A stretch of 64,000 nt of DNA from assembly GCF_900104025.1 (NCBI RefSeq), contig NZ_FNIQ01000001.1, positions 744,001 to 808,000 of the forward strand, written 5' to 3'. The stretch's first letter is position 1; the number at the start of each line of letters is the position of its first letter. The notes beneath the pieces are model-generated. The model had not been told where the DNA came from, ran no database searches, and saw nothing but the letters and a program-made list of their open reading frames with translations. Source of the DNA: Geodermatophilus sp. DSM 45219. GTDB lineage: Bacteria > Actinomycetota > Actinomycetes > Mycobacteriales > Geodermatophilaceae. A program made the translations under genes and the position numbers. Of this stretch, positions 25,076 through 33,925 are shown piece after piece.

Positions 25076-26184
25076 CCCCGGTCGCCCGGTGGTCGACGGC
25101 CTCGTCGCAGGATCCCCAGGCCGGCGTCCGCGTCGTCTCCCCCGCCCCGCGTGCTGCCTGGCGGGAGGTGCTGCACGCCGACCCCACCGCACTGCCGAGC
25201 CAGACCCCCCAGTGGACCGACTGGCTCTGCCGCACGCGCGGGTACCGCGACGCCAGCCGGCTCTACGAGTTCTCCGGTGGTCGCCGACTCCTCCTGCCGC
25301 TGCTGGCCCGGGGGACCGCAGGGGCGTTGAGCGAGGAGTCCATGCCGCACGGCGCCGGCTACGGGGGCCCTCTCGTGGCGGGCGGTCGGCCCACGCCGGA
25401 GGAGGCGCGGGCGATCCTGGACGACCTCGGACGGCGTCCCGTCGTCCGCGCCTCCCTCGCGCCCGCTCCCCTGTCGGCCGCCACCTGGACCCGGGCCGCG
25501 CCGCCGGGGGCGGTCGCCGTCCCCTATCTCGCGCACGTCCTCGACCTCGAGGGCGGATGGGACTCCGTCTGGGCGGACCGGTTCCGCCCCCGCATCCGCC
25601 GGGACGTCCGCAAGGCGGAGAAGCAGGGGCTGGACGTCCGGACGGGATCCGACAGCGGGGTCCTCGAGGCGTATGCCGAGTTGAGCCGCCGCTCGGTGGA
25701 GCGCTGGGCGCGCCAACGGCGCCAGCCGCTGTGGCTGGTCCGCCGGGTGGAGCAGCGGCGCGACCGGGTCGGACGGCTGGCCTCCGCGATCGCCGACCTC
25801 GGACCGATGGTGCGCCCCTGGACGGCGTGGCTGGACGGCGAGCCCGTGGCGGTGAACGTGGTGCTGCGCTTCGGCAACCAGGCCTACGGCTGGCTGTCCG
25901 TCATGGACAAGCAGATGGCACAGCGCACCCAGGCCGGCGCGCTGCTGCTGTCGCTGGCCATCGAGGACTCCTGCGGGGCCGGTGCCAGGTGGTTCCAGCT
26001 GGGCGAGTCCGATCCCGGCTCCGGAGTGGCCGCGTTCAAGGAACGCTTCGGTGGGGTCCCCGTCCCCTGGTCGGCCGTGCACCTCGAGCGGCTCCCCGTG
26101 ACGGCTGCCGGCCGGCGGCTCCGGACGCTCGCCAACCGGGTCGCCGCCACCGTGCCCGCCCGGATGGACGGGGGCGAGCGGTGA
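25072..26184 (+). CDS. Acetyltransf_6 / FemAB-related acyltransferase, paralog 2 of 3
   Basis: 370 residues, same architecture as its neighbours: SQTPQWTDWLCRTRGYRDAS, RIRRDVRKAEKQGLDVRTGS, ELSRRSVERWARQRRQPLWL, then WFQLGESDPGSGVAAFKERF with the KXXFG signature. It is clearly homologous along its whole length to paralogs 1 and 3 but does not share their 235-base identical tract. GTG 25072 overlaps the stop of paralog 1. Differences in the central region among the three suggest they act on different acceptors or donors of the same product, which is inference. Confidence 0.82.
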   Translation: MTPVARWSTASSQDPQAGVRVVSPAPRAAWREVLHADPTALPSQTPQWTDWLCRTRGYRDASRLYEFSGGRRLLLPLLARGTAGALSEESMPHGAGYGGPLVAGGRPTPEEARAILDDLGRRPVVRASLAPAPLSAATWTRAAPPGAVAVPYLAHVLDLEGGWDSVWADRFRPRIRRDVRKAEKQGLDVRTGSDSGVLEAYAELSRRSVERWARQRRQPLWLVRRVEQRRDRVGRLASAIADLGPMVRPWTAWLDGEPVAVNVVLRFGNQAYGWLSVMDKQMAQRTQAGALLLSLAIEDSCGAGARWFQLGESDPGSGVAAFKERFGGVPVPWSAVHLERLPVTAAGRRLRTLANRVAATVPARMDGGER

Positions 26185-27359
26185 GCGTCGTCCCGCCGTC
26201 CGCCGGCTCCGTCGTCCCCGGGGCACCGCGAGAGCAGCGGCGGCCCGGGCAGGCCGCCCGCCGGCTCCTCCCGGGACGCGGGGACGACCTGCTGCGGTGC
26301 GTCCGGGTGGTCAGCCCGGCACCGCGGGACATCTGGGTGGCCGTGGCCCACGACGATCCGCACGCCGTGCCCAGCCAGACCCCCGAGTGGACCGACTGGC
26401 TGCGCCGGACCCGCGGGTTCTCCGATGCCAGCCGGCTGTACGAGTTCCCGGACGGCCGCCGGCTGCTGCTGCCCCTGCTGGCCCGGACGGCGGCAGGCGT
26501 GACGGTGACCGAGGAGTCGATGCCCTACGGCTTCGGCTACGGCGGGCCACTGGTCGCCGGCGGCCGGGTCACCCTCGCGGAGGCCCGGGCGGTGCTGGCC
26601 GACCTGGCGCGACGGCCCGTGCTGCGGGCCGGGCTGGTCCCCAACCCGCTGGTCGCCGGCACCTGGAGCGCGGCCGCGCCGGGCGGTGCTCTGCGCGTGC
26701 CCTCCCTGTGCCACGTCCTCGACCTCGAGGGCGGCTTCGACCACGTGTGGTCGAAGAGGTACCGCCAGGACGCGCGGCGGAAGGTGCGCCGGGCCGAGAA
26801 GCAGTCGCTCGAGGTCCACCAGGTCCGCGACAGCTCCCTGGTCGACACCTTCGCCGAACTGAACCGCCGGTGCGTGGACCGCTGGGCCCAGCAGCGGCAC
26901 CAACCCCTCTGGCTCGCGCACCTGGTGGAACGACGGCGGGACCGCGTCGGTCAGCTGGCGTCCGCACTGGCGGCCCTGGGCTCGGCCGTGACCGGCTGGA
27001 CGGCGCACCTGGAAGGGGAGGCGGTCGCGGCGTACGTGGCCGTGCAGCACCGCGAACAGGCGTGGTTCTGGATGTCGGCGATGGACCAGGGGCTGGCGGG
27101 GCGGACGAACGCCGGTGCACTGCTGCAGTCCCTGGCGATCGAGGCCGCCTGCCGGGCGGGTGCCCGGTGGTTCCAGCTGGGCGAGTCCGATCCCGGATCC
27201 GGGGTGGCGCGCTTCAAGGCCGGCTTCGGGGCCACGCCGACCAGCTATGACACGCTCCGCTTCGAGCGGCTCCCGCTGACCACCGCCACCGACCGGCTGC
27301 GGGCGGTCGTCGGCCACGTCACGGCCGGCCGGCCGGCCGGCGGGACGGTGGAGCGGTGA
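26181..27359 (+). CDS. Acetyltransf_6 / FemAB-related acyltransferase, paralog 3 of 3
   Basis: 392 residues with an N-terminal extension of about 40 residues relative to the other two. Conserved parts: SQTPEWTDWLRRTRGFSDAS, DARRKVRRAEKQSLEVHQV, ELNRRCVDRWAQQRHQPLWL and WFQLGESDPGSGVARFKAGF. The latter segment matches paralog 2, while residues around 75-153 match paralog 1 exactly at the DNA level, so this gene is a mosaic. GTG 26181 overlaps the stop of paralog 2, and its stop overlaps the flippase start. Donor and acceptor are unknown. Confidence 0.82.
   Translation: MSVVPPSAGSVVPGAPREQRRPGQAARRLLPGRGDDLLRCVRVVSPAPRDIWVAVAHDDPHAVPSQTPEWTDWLRRTRGFSDASRLYEFPDGRRLLLPLLARTAAGVTVTEESMPYGFGYGGPLVAGGRVTLAEARAVLADLARRPVLRAGLVPNPLVAGTWSAAAPGGALRVPSLCHVLDLEGGFDHVWSKRYRQDARRKVRRAEKQSLEVHQVRDSSLVDTFAELNRRCVDRWAQQRHQPLWLAHLVERRRDRVGQLASALAALGSAVTGWTAHLEGEAVAAYVAVQHREQAWFWMSAMDQGLAGRTNAGALLQSLAIEAACRAGARWFQLGESDPGSGVARFKAGFGATPTSYDTLRFERLPLTTATDRLRAVVGHVTAGRPAGGTVER
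26404..26638 (+). repeat. 235-bp exact repeat, copy 2 (in paralog 3)
   Basis: Partner of 24096-24330, 2308 bases downstream in the same orientation. The paralog lying between them does not carry it. Confidence 0.95.
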
Positions 27360-28795
27360 ACGCCGTCCCGCCCGCCGGCACGGTGGTGCCCGACGGCGTC
27401 CCGGCGGAGGTGGACGGCAGCCTGGTCACCTCGCGCGGCCCCCTGGTGTCGGTGGCCATGGCCCTGGTCGCCGTCATCAGCTACAGCGGTGCCCTGGTGC
27501 TGGCCCACCTGCTCGACCCGCCGGCCTACAGCGTCTACGCCGCGGCCGCGACGCTGCTCGGCACCGTGGGGGTGTTCGCCGCGGCACTCATCCCGATGCC
27601 GCTCACCCACGTCATCCGCAGCCACCCGCGGCGGTCGGAGGAGCGGCGCCGCGGGATGGCCTTCGCCGGGTGGCTGTCGATCGCCGGGGGACTGCTCGCC
27701 GCCCTGGCGACCGGCCTGGTGACGGCGGCCTTCGCGCCACCGCGCGTGGCGATGGTGGTCGCCGTGTCGGCACTGGTGCTGTTCGTGTGCAGCCCGGTGT
27801 GGGGCTGGCTGCACGGCGAGCTGCTGTTCGTCCGCGACGCGGTGGTGATCCTCGCCGAGGTCGGCGTCCGGATCCTCGTCAGCGTCGGCGTCGTCGTCCT
27901 CGGATGGGGGGCCGACGGCGCGCTGCTGGGGTTCGTCGCCGGGTCGGCGCTCGTGCTGCTCACCGTGCCCCGGGCCCTGCGCCGCGACCTGGCGTGGCGC
28001 CCGGGCGTCCTGCGGGAACGCGCGCGGTGGGCCGAGACGGGGGACATCGCGATCACCCAGCTGGTCGTCTACACGCTGGTCGGGGCCGACGTCGTGCTGG
28101 TCGCGGTGCTCGCGGCCCACGACACGGAGAGCGCGGGCTACCAGGCGCTGTCCACGCTGGCGAAGGCGCCGGTCTACGTGGCGGCCGGCGCGGTCGCCGT
28201 CGCCTTCCCGCTCCTGCGCAGCCGCCAGGCGCGGACCGAGCACATCCTGTCCACGACGATGCACTCGTTCACCGTCCTCGCGCTGGCCTCCGCAGCCGTG
28301 GTGGCCACCGTGCCCCGGGAGCTGATGCTGCTCGTCTTCCCCGAGCGGTACGCCGGCTCCCTGGCGCTGTTGCCGGTGCTCGCCGCGGCGGGGGTCGGGT
28401 ACGCCGCGCTCACCCTGTTCACCTCCGTGCTCCTCGGGATGCGCGCCTACCGGCGGTGCCAGGTGGGGCTGCTCGCCGCCGTCGTGCTCATGCCCGCGGG
28501 CCTGCTGCTGGGCTGGCGGATCGACGGCGTCCCGGGCCTGGCCCTCGGGGTGGCGCTGGCGGCGCTGCTGTCGACGGGTGCGCTGTGGCTCACCGCCGCG
28601 CCGCTGCTGCCCCGGGAGACGCTGCGTCGTGGGGTGCGGGCCCTCCTCGCCACCGCCGCGCTGGTGGCCCTCCTCGTCGCCGTCCGCCCCGTGCCCGCCG
28701 TGTGGGTGGGAGCCGTCCTGATCCTGGGCGTCGTGGTGCTCCGGCTGCTTCGCCGGACCGACGACGACCCGGCCGACGAACTGGAGATCCGATGA
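27356..28795 (+). CDS. Polysaccharide flippase-like protein (Wzx/MOP superfamily)
   Basis: 479 residues with about 12-14 hydrophobic helices and a short N-terminus. The first helices read SVAMALVAVISYSGALVLAH and AYSVYAAAATLLGTVGVFAA, the pattern of oligosaccharide flippases that move lipid-linked units across the membrane. The gene lies immediately after the three acyltransferases and before the PIG-L/ATP-grasp fusion with 4-base overlaps on both sides (GTG 27356, ATG 28792). This placement suggests the decorated lipid-linked intermediate is exported here. No polymerase gene is seen in this operon. Confidence 0.83.
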   Translation: MNAVPPAGTVVPDGVPAEVDGSLVTSRGPLVSVAMALVAVISYSGALVLAHLLDPPAYSVYAAAATLLGTVGVFAAALIPMPLTHVIRSHPRRSEERRRGMAFAGWLSIAGGLLAALATGLVTAAFAPPRVAMVVAVSALVLFVCSPVWGWLHGELLFVRDAVVILAEVGVRILVSVGVVVLGWGADGALLGFVAGSALVLLTVPRALRRDLAWRPGVLRERARWAETGDIAITQLVVYTLVGADVVLVAVLAAHDTESAGYQALSTLAKAPVYVAAGAVAVAFPLLRSRQARTEHILSTTMHSFTVLALASAAVVATVPRELMLLVFPERYAGSLALLPVLAAAGVGYAALTLFTSVLLGMRAYRRCQVGLLAAVVLMPAGLLLGWRIDGVPGLALGVALAALLSTGALWLTAAPLLPRETLRRGVRALLATAALVALLVAVRPVPAVWVGAVLILGVVVLRLLRRTDDDPADELEIR

Positions 28796-30822
28796 CCGAC
28801 CTGCTGCCCGGGCCCCTGGAGGAGGCGATGGCCGACGGCCGGCCGGTCCTCGTCCTGTCCGCCCACCTCGACGACGCCGTCCTCTCGTGCGGTGCACTGC
28901 TGAGCACGCTGGCCCGGCGGACCCCGGTCACGGTGGCCACCGTGTTCTCGGAGGCCGGGCCGCCGCCGCACACCCGGGCCGCCCGCGCCTTCCTGGGGCA
29001 GTGCACGATCGGCGACGCTGCGGAGCTGTACGCGGCCCGGCAGCAGGAGGACGTCGAGGTGCTGGCCGGGCTCGGTGTCGAGCACGTCCACCTCGGGGCC
29101 CCCGACGCCCTCTTCCGGCGGCGGGAGGTCCCGCCGCCGGTCGCCCGGCTCGGCCGTGCGGTCCCCGAGGTGGCGCACCGCTACCCCACGTTCCGGTTCG
29201 ACATCGCTCGGGGACGCGTCTCCCGGGGGGACCGGGCGCTGGTCGACCGGCTCGGCGCGCAGCTGCGCGCACTGGCCGGGCGCATCGACGCGGCGGTGGT
29301 CCTGGGCCCGGTCGGCGTCGGCCGGCACGTCGACCACCTGCTCACCCGCACCCTGGCCGAGCGGCAGCCACTGCCCACGGTGCTGTACTCCGACTTCCCC
29401 TACGACTGGAGGGGCGCTGCCGACGTCACCGACCTGGGGGTGGGCCGGCTGACGGCCGTCACGTGGGACCGGGACCTCGACGCGAAGCAGGTGCTCATCA
29501 AGGGCTACCGCACGCAGGTGGCGGCGCTGTTCCCGGACGGGGTGGTCCCCGCCGTCCCGGAGACCTACTTCACGGCGCCCGGGCACGAGGGAGGGACGCC
29601 GGTACCTGCTCCCCACCGGCCGGTCGCAGCCCGGTCTCCCCGGCCGTGGGCACGGGCGGGCCGGACGGTGCCCGCCGGCGCGGAGGCGCTCGTGCTGGGC
29701 GACCTGGACCTCGCCGTCCCGCTGCACGCGGTCGGCGCCTCGGTCACGATGGTCGGCCGGCCCACCCGGGCCGACCGGTTCTCCCGGTACGTCTCCCGGT
29801 GGCTGGACGACCCCCGCCCCGACGAGGACACGCTGGTCACCGCGCTGGTGGCCCACGCCGGCGGCCGCCAGGAGCCGACGACGCTGTTCTACCAGTCCGA
29901 CGACGACCTGCTGTTCGTCTCGCGCCACCGCGACGAGCTCTCCCCCGCCCTGCGGTTCGTCGTCCCCGACGCCGACCTGGTGGAGAAGCTGGTCGACAAG
30001 GCGGCCTTCCAGGAGCTGGCCGAGCAGGCCGGGCTGCCCGTGCCGCGGGGCCAGGTCCTGGACCTCGCCCGGCCGGTGCTCGACGACCGCCTGACCTTCC
30101 CGTTGGTGGTCAAGCCGCTCCGTCGCGAGCCGTGCTGGGACGTCCGCACCGCGGCCAAGGCGGCCGTCGTCGGCGACCGCGGGGAGCTCGACGCGCTGGT
30201 CGACGAGCTGGCCGCCCACCACGCGCAGCTGATCCTCCAGCAGCCGGTGCCGGGCCCGGAGACCCGGATGGAGAGCCACCACGTGTACGTCGACTCGTCC
30301 GGTCAGGTGGCCGCCGAGTTCACCGGGCGGAAGGTCCGCACCCATCCCATGGCCATGGGCCACTCCACCGCCGTCGTCACCTCCGATGCACCCGACGTGG
30401 CGCGGCTGGGCCGGGAGATCGTCGCGGCGCTGGACCTGCGCGGAGTGGCGAAGCTGGACTTCAAGCGGGACGCCGACGGTCGGCTCTGGCTGCTGGAGGT
30501 CAACCCGCGCTTCAGCCTGTGGCACCACGTCGGTGCGGCAGCCGGCGTCAACATCCCGGCGGTGGTCCGGGCCGATCTCCTCGGGCTCCCCCGGCCGCCC
30601 AGGTCCACGGCCCGTCCCGAGGTGGCGTGGTGCCGGGTGGACCGGGACTACCTCGCCGCACGCGAGGAGGGGATGCACCCGGTGACCTGGCTCCGCTGGG
30701 TGGCCGCGGCCGGGACCACGCCGCCGCTCGACCTCACCGACCCGCTCCCCGCGCTCGCCGGTGCGCTGGCACCGGCCTACCGCAGGCTCCGCAGGAGCGC
30801 CCCGGCCGACCGCCGCCGCTGA
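28792..30822 (+). CDS. PIG-L deacetylase fused to ATP-grasp ligase
   Basis: 676 residues. Residues 1 to about 260 are a PIG-L/LmbE-type zinc deacetylase: VLSAHLDDAVLSCGALL (metal His25, Asp27, Asp28) and VGVGRHVDHLLTRTLAE supplying the last metal His. From about residue 290 there is an ATP-grasp enzyme: a pre-ATP domain (LGDLDLAVPLHAVGASVTMV), FPLVVKPLRRE (ATP-binding Lys), and the C-terminal metal site VAKLDFKRDADGRLWLLEVN then PRFSLWHHVGAAAG. PIG-L enzymes deacetylate N-acetyl sugars; ATP-grasp enzymes ligate a carboxylate to an amine. A single chain could expose an amine and then acylate it, which is an attractive inference only. ATG 28792 overlaps the flippase stop. Confidence 0.85.
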   Translation: MTDLLPGPLEEAMADGRPVLVLSAHLDDAVLSCGALLSTLARRTPVTVATVFSEAGPPPHTRAARAFLGQCTIGDAAELYAARQQEDVEVLAGLGVEHVHLGAPDALFRRREVPPPVARLGRAVPEVAHRYPTFRFDIARGRVSRGDRALVDRLGAQLRALAGRIDAAVVLGPVGVGRHVDHLLTRTLAERQPLPTVLYSDFPYDWRGAADVTDLGVGRLTAVTWDRDLDAKQVLIKGYRTQVAALFPDGVVPAVPETYFTAPGHEGGTPVPAPHRPVAARSPRPWARAGRTVPAGAEALVLGDLDLAVPLHAVGASVTMVGRPTRADRFSRYVSRWLDDPRPDEDTLVTALVAHAGGRQEPTTLFYQSDDDLLFVSRHRDELSPALRFVVPDADLVEKLVDKAAFQELAEQAGLPVPRGQVLDLARPVLDDRLTFPLVVKPLRREPCWDVRTAAKAAVVGDRGELDALVDELAAHHAQLILQQPVPGPETRMESHHVYVDSSGQVAAEFTGRKVRTHPMAMGHSTAVVTSDAPDVARLGREIVAALDLRGVAKLDFKRDADGRLWLLEVNPRFSLWHHVGAAAGVNIPAVVRADLLGLPRPPRSTARPEVAWCRVDRDYLAAREEGMHPVTWLRWVAAAGTTPPLDLTDPLPALAGALAPAYRRLRRSAPADRRR

Positions 30823-31643
30823 TGCGCACCGGGGTCCTCTCCGACGTCCACGCCAACCTCCCCGCGCTCCAGGCGGTGCTCGGCGTGCTGGCGCGCCGTG
30901 GCGTCGACCAGCTCCTGGTCGCCGGGGACCTCATCGGTTACGGCGGGCAGCCCGACGAGTGCGTGGCGACGCTGGCCGAGGCAGGCGCGCACTGCGTGCT
31001 CGGCAACCACGACCTGCTCGTCCTCGACCGCCTGCCACCCACCCGGTTCCCTGCCGTCGCCCGGATGGCCGCCAAGCTGCACCGCTCGCTGCTCTCCGCC
31101 GGCACGCGGAGCCACCTGGAGTCGCTGCCCACGGTGCTGCGCACCGGCCGGGTGCTCATGGCCCACGGGTCGCTCGACAGCCCGGAGGAGTACGTGACGC
31201 GCGAGCCCCGAGCCCTCGAGCTGCTCGCCCGGCTGCCCCGGGAGGCCCCCGGCGCGGACACCCTCGTGCTGGGTCACACGCACCAGCCGTGGCTGGTGGG
31301 CGCCGGGACCGGCACGGTCCGGGTGCGGAGCACGGTGCCGACGCCGACCGCACCGTGGTTGCTCAACCCGGGCAGCGTGGGGCAGTCCCGGCAACGCGAG
31401 CGCCGTCCCCGGGCCCGTTGCGCGGTCATCGACGACGTGGCGGGGACGGTGGAGTTCCTCCGGGTGGACTTCGACGTCGCGGCGAGCCGGGAGGAGCTGC
31501 GACGGCACGGACTGCCCGACCGGTGCCTGCACGCCCCGCCGCCGGTGTGGTGGCCGGCGGCCCGCCGGGCACGGCTGGTCCTCGACCGGGCCGCCGCCCG
31601 GCTGCCGGGCCAGCGGCGGCGCCGCTCCGCGCGCACCAGGTGA
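30822..31643 (+). CDS. Calcineurin-like metallophosphoesterase
   Basis: 273 residues. All metal-binding blocks of the family are seen: TGVLSDVHANLPALQAVL, LLVAGDLIGYGGQPDECV, CVLGNHDLLVLD, LMAHGSL, LVLGHTHQPWLV and LLNPGSVGQSR, as in small YfcE-like phosphodiesterases. The ATG overlaps the previous stop by one base (TGATG), making it the last gene of the operon. It ends 15 bases from the convergent galE stop. Its substrate and its link to the glycan product are unknown. Confidence 0.85.
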   Translation: MRTGVLSDVHANLPALQAVLGVLARRGVDQLLVAGDLIGYGGQPDECVATLAEAGAHCVLGNHDLLVLDRLPPTRFPAVARMAAKLHRSLLSAGTRSHLESLPTVLRTGRVLMAHGSLDSPEEYVTREPRALELLARLPREAPGADTLVLGHTHQPWLVGAGTGTVRVRSTVPTPTAPWLLNPGSVGQSRQRERRPRARCAVIDDVAGTVEFLRVDFDVAASREELRRHGLPDRCLHAPPPVWWPAARRARLVLDRAAARLPGQRRRRSARTR

Positions 31644-31658
31644 GCCCCGGGGGCGGGG

Positions 31659-32642
31659 TCACCGGGCGGCGAGCGGGCCCGCCCTCCACCCGGCCCATGC
31701 GGAGGCGACCATGTCGTGCACGTCGTGCTCCGCCGTCCAGCCGAGGACGGCCCGGATGGTGTCGGCGCTGGCGACGACCCGAGGCGGGTCACCGGGACGC
31801 GGCGGTGCGAGGACGGGCTCTGCCCACGCCTCCCCCGCGGTCCCGGTGACCTCCCGGATGACGTCGAGCACCTCCCGGACGGAGACGCCCTCCCCCCGGC
31901 CGATGTTGGCGGTCAACGCCGTCACGCGACCGTCGACGAGCGCCCGGGAGGCCGCGACGTGGGCCGAGGCGACGTCGGCGACGTGGACGAAGTCCCGGAT
32001 GCACGTGCCGTCGGGTGTCGGGTGCCCGCCCCCGAAGACCACGGGCGGCAGCCCCTGCTCGAGGCGCTGGAAGACCATCGGGACGAGGTTCCAGACGCCG
32101 CGGTCGGTGAGCTCCGGAGCCGCCGCGCCGGCCACGTTGAAGTAGCGCAGGTTGGCGTACCGCAGGCCCGTCGCGGCCGCGACCTCCTCGATCATCCGCT
32201 CCCCGACCAGCTTCGTGGTCCCGTACGGGTTGACCGGCCGGCACTCGGTGTCCTCGCGGACGACGTCGACGTCCGGCATGCCGTAGACCGCCGCGCTCGA
32301 CGAGAAGACGAGCGCGCCGACGCCCACGCCGACCGCCTGCTCGAGGAGGACGCGCAGGCCCTCGACGTTCGTGCGGTAGTAGCGCAGCGGGTGACGCACC
32401 GACTCCTCGACCCGCTTCTCCGCCGCGACGTGCACGACGCCGGTGACGTCGTGGTCCCGCAGCGTGCGGCCCACGAGGTCGCCGTCGAGGACGCTGCCGA
32501 CGACGAGCGGGACGCCGGGGATGCGCGCCGGGTCGCCGGACGAGAGGTCGTCGAGCACCACCACCGACTCACCGGCCCCGCACATGGCGGTCACCACGTG
32601 CGCACCGATGTAGCCGGCTCCACCCGTCACCAGCCACGTCAC
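31659..32642 (-). CDS. galE: UDP-glucose 4-epimerase
   Basis: 327-residue extended short-chain dehydrogenase that interconverts UDP-glucose and UDP-galactose with bound NAD. It shows the Rossmann loop TGGAGYIGAHVVTAM, VVVLDDLSSGDPARIPG, VVHVAAEKRVEESVRHPLRY, catalytic Ser in FSSSAAVYG, the YXXXK pair NPYGTTKLVGE, and the C-terminal GTCIRDFVHVADVASAHV. GTG 32642 is the start. It stands alone, 46 bases from the end of an acyltransferase gene on the same strand, and may supply precursors to the surrounding polysaccharide loci. Other UDP-hexose epimerases are possible. Confidence 0.88.
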   Translation of the reverse strand: MTWLVTGGAGYIGAHVVTAMCGAGESVVVLDDLSSGDPARIPGVPLVVGSVLDGDLVGRTLRDHDVTGVVHVAAEKRVEESVRHPLRYYRTNVEGLRVLLEQAVGVGVGALVFSSSAAVYGMPDVDVVREDTECRPVNPYGTTKLVGERMIEEVAAATGLRYANLRYFNVAGAAAPELTDRGVWNLVPMVFQRLEQGLPPVVFGGGHPTPDGTCIRDFVHVADVASAHVAASRALVDGRVTALTANIGRGEGVSVREVLDVIREVTGTAGEAWAEPVLAPPRPGDPPRVVASADTIRAVLGWTAEHDVHDMVASAWAGWRAGPLAAR

Positions 32643-32688
32643 CGGCGGAGGGTAGCGACACGGCAGTGCACACGGGCACCACCGTCGG

Positions 32689-33924
32689 CTACCGGCCGGC
32701 CCCGGACCGCGGCACCGCCTCCGCTCTGCCGTCCGGCCGCGCCGGGTGGGGCACGGGCGCGGACGCCTCCTCCCGGGACGGCGCCTCGGCGGCGACGTTG
32801 TCCGCGAAGGACACCTGGCGCACCGGCTGCGGCGCGGGCACCGCGACCGGCGTCGTCCGGCTCCAGGGCAGCAGCCGCGGCCGCCTCCCGGCGGCGACGT
32901 CCTCGACCCAGCCGACCAGCAGCACGACCGCCCAGAGCAGCGTCCAGGCGGCCGCGTAACCCAGCGCCGTCCCCGACGCGTCGTCGGTGTGGTACTGCGC
33001 CAGCGGCGTGGCCGCGAGCACCGGGGGCACCAGCCAGATGGCCAGGTTGCCCCACAGGTAGATCGTCATCGCCCGGTTGCTGAAGACCGAGACGGCGGCG
33101 TCCAGGCCCGGTACCCGGCCCAGCCGGTCCAGCCGGCCCGGCCGTGGGTAGAGCCGCAGCAGGATCAGCACCGCGCCGAGGCAGTACAGCATGTTGGCCA
33201 GCGGGATGTCGTCGATGTCGTAGGTGCCGAGCGCCTCCCGCTGGGACAGCGCGTACCAGAGACCGGCCCCCAGCAGTGCGACGCCGGCCAGCAGGGTCCG
33301 CCCCAGCGGCAGCCGGCGCAGCGTGCGGTCGTGGTGGGCGAAGCCGAGCAGCCAGCAGCAGGCGTAGGTCGCCAGGAACACGACGGTGTCGTAGATGCGC
33401 CCGTCCAGCGTGACCAGGCCCAGCGTCACGACGACCAGCACGACCGGCGGCAGCGCCATCAGCCGCGCCGGCCACCGGCGGAACAGCCACAGCAGCACCG
33501 GGCTGAGCAGCACCAGCCACAGGTAGGTCTGGACGTACCAGAGCGGGGAGACCCAGTTGACGGCCTCGGCCGACGACGGCGGGGTGGACAGCGGCAGCAC
33601 CCACGTCCAGGCGTTGCCCCAGCTGAGCGGCTGGCCCGCCTCCTCGGTCACCGACCAGCCCAGGGCCCACATGCCCGTCAGGACGACGGCGGCGAAGACC
33701 CAGAACGGGATGAGCAGCCGCTTGGCGCGCTTGCACCAGAAGGCGCGGACGGAGTCCGCCCGGTCCAGCGAGGCGGCGACCAGCCCGCCGGCCAGGGCGA
33801 ACATGATGCCCATCGACGGGAAGACCAGCGGCAGCCAGGCCCAGCCCAGCACGTGGTAGGTCGTGACCCGGATGAGGGCGACGGCCCGCAGGACGTCGAT
33901 GTAGCGGTCGCGCTGCCGTGCCAT
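32689..33924 (-). CDS. Acyltransferase family 3 membrane protein
   Basis: 411 residues with about 10 hydrophobic helices, OafA/acyltransferase-3 type, expected to O-acylate polysaccharide at the membrane. RDRYIDVLRAVALIRVTTYH carries the conserved early Arg and His; further motifs are FPSMGIMFALAGGLVAASLD and SPLWYVQTYLWLVLLSPVLL. The C-terminal 60 residues are a hydrophilic Pro/Arg-rich cytoplasmic tail. ATG 33924 is one base from the stop of the GH18 gene, so it is the last gene of that operon. Confidence 0.85.
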   Translation of the reverse strand: MARQRDRYIDVLRAVALIRVTTYHVLGWAWLPLVFPSMGIMFALAGGLVAASLDRADSVRAFWCKRAKRLLIPFWVFAAVVLTGMWALGWSVTEEAGQPLSWGNAWTWVLPLSTPPSSAEAVNWVSPLWYVQTYLWLVLLSPVLLWLFRRWPARLMALPPVVLVVVTLGLVTLDGRIYDTVVFLATYACCWLLGFAHHDRTLRRLPLGRTLLAGVALLGAGLWYALSQREALGTYDIDDIPLANMLYCLGAVLILLRLYPRPGRLDRLGRVPGLDAAVSVFSNRAMTIYLWGNLAIWLVPPVLAATPLAQYHTDDASGTALGYAAAWTLLWAVVLLVGWVEDVAAGRRPRLLPWSRTTPVAVPAPQPVRQVSFADNVAAEAPSREEASAPVPHPARPDGRAEAVPRSGAGR

Positions 33925-33925
33925 C

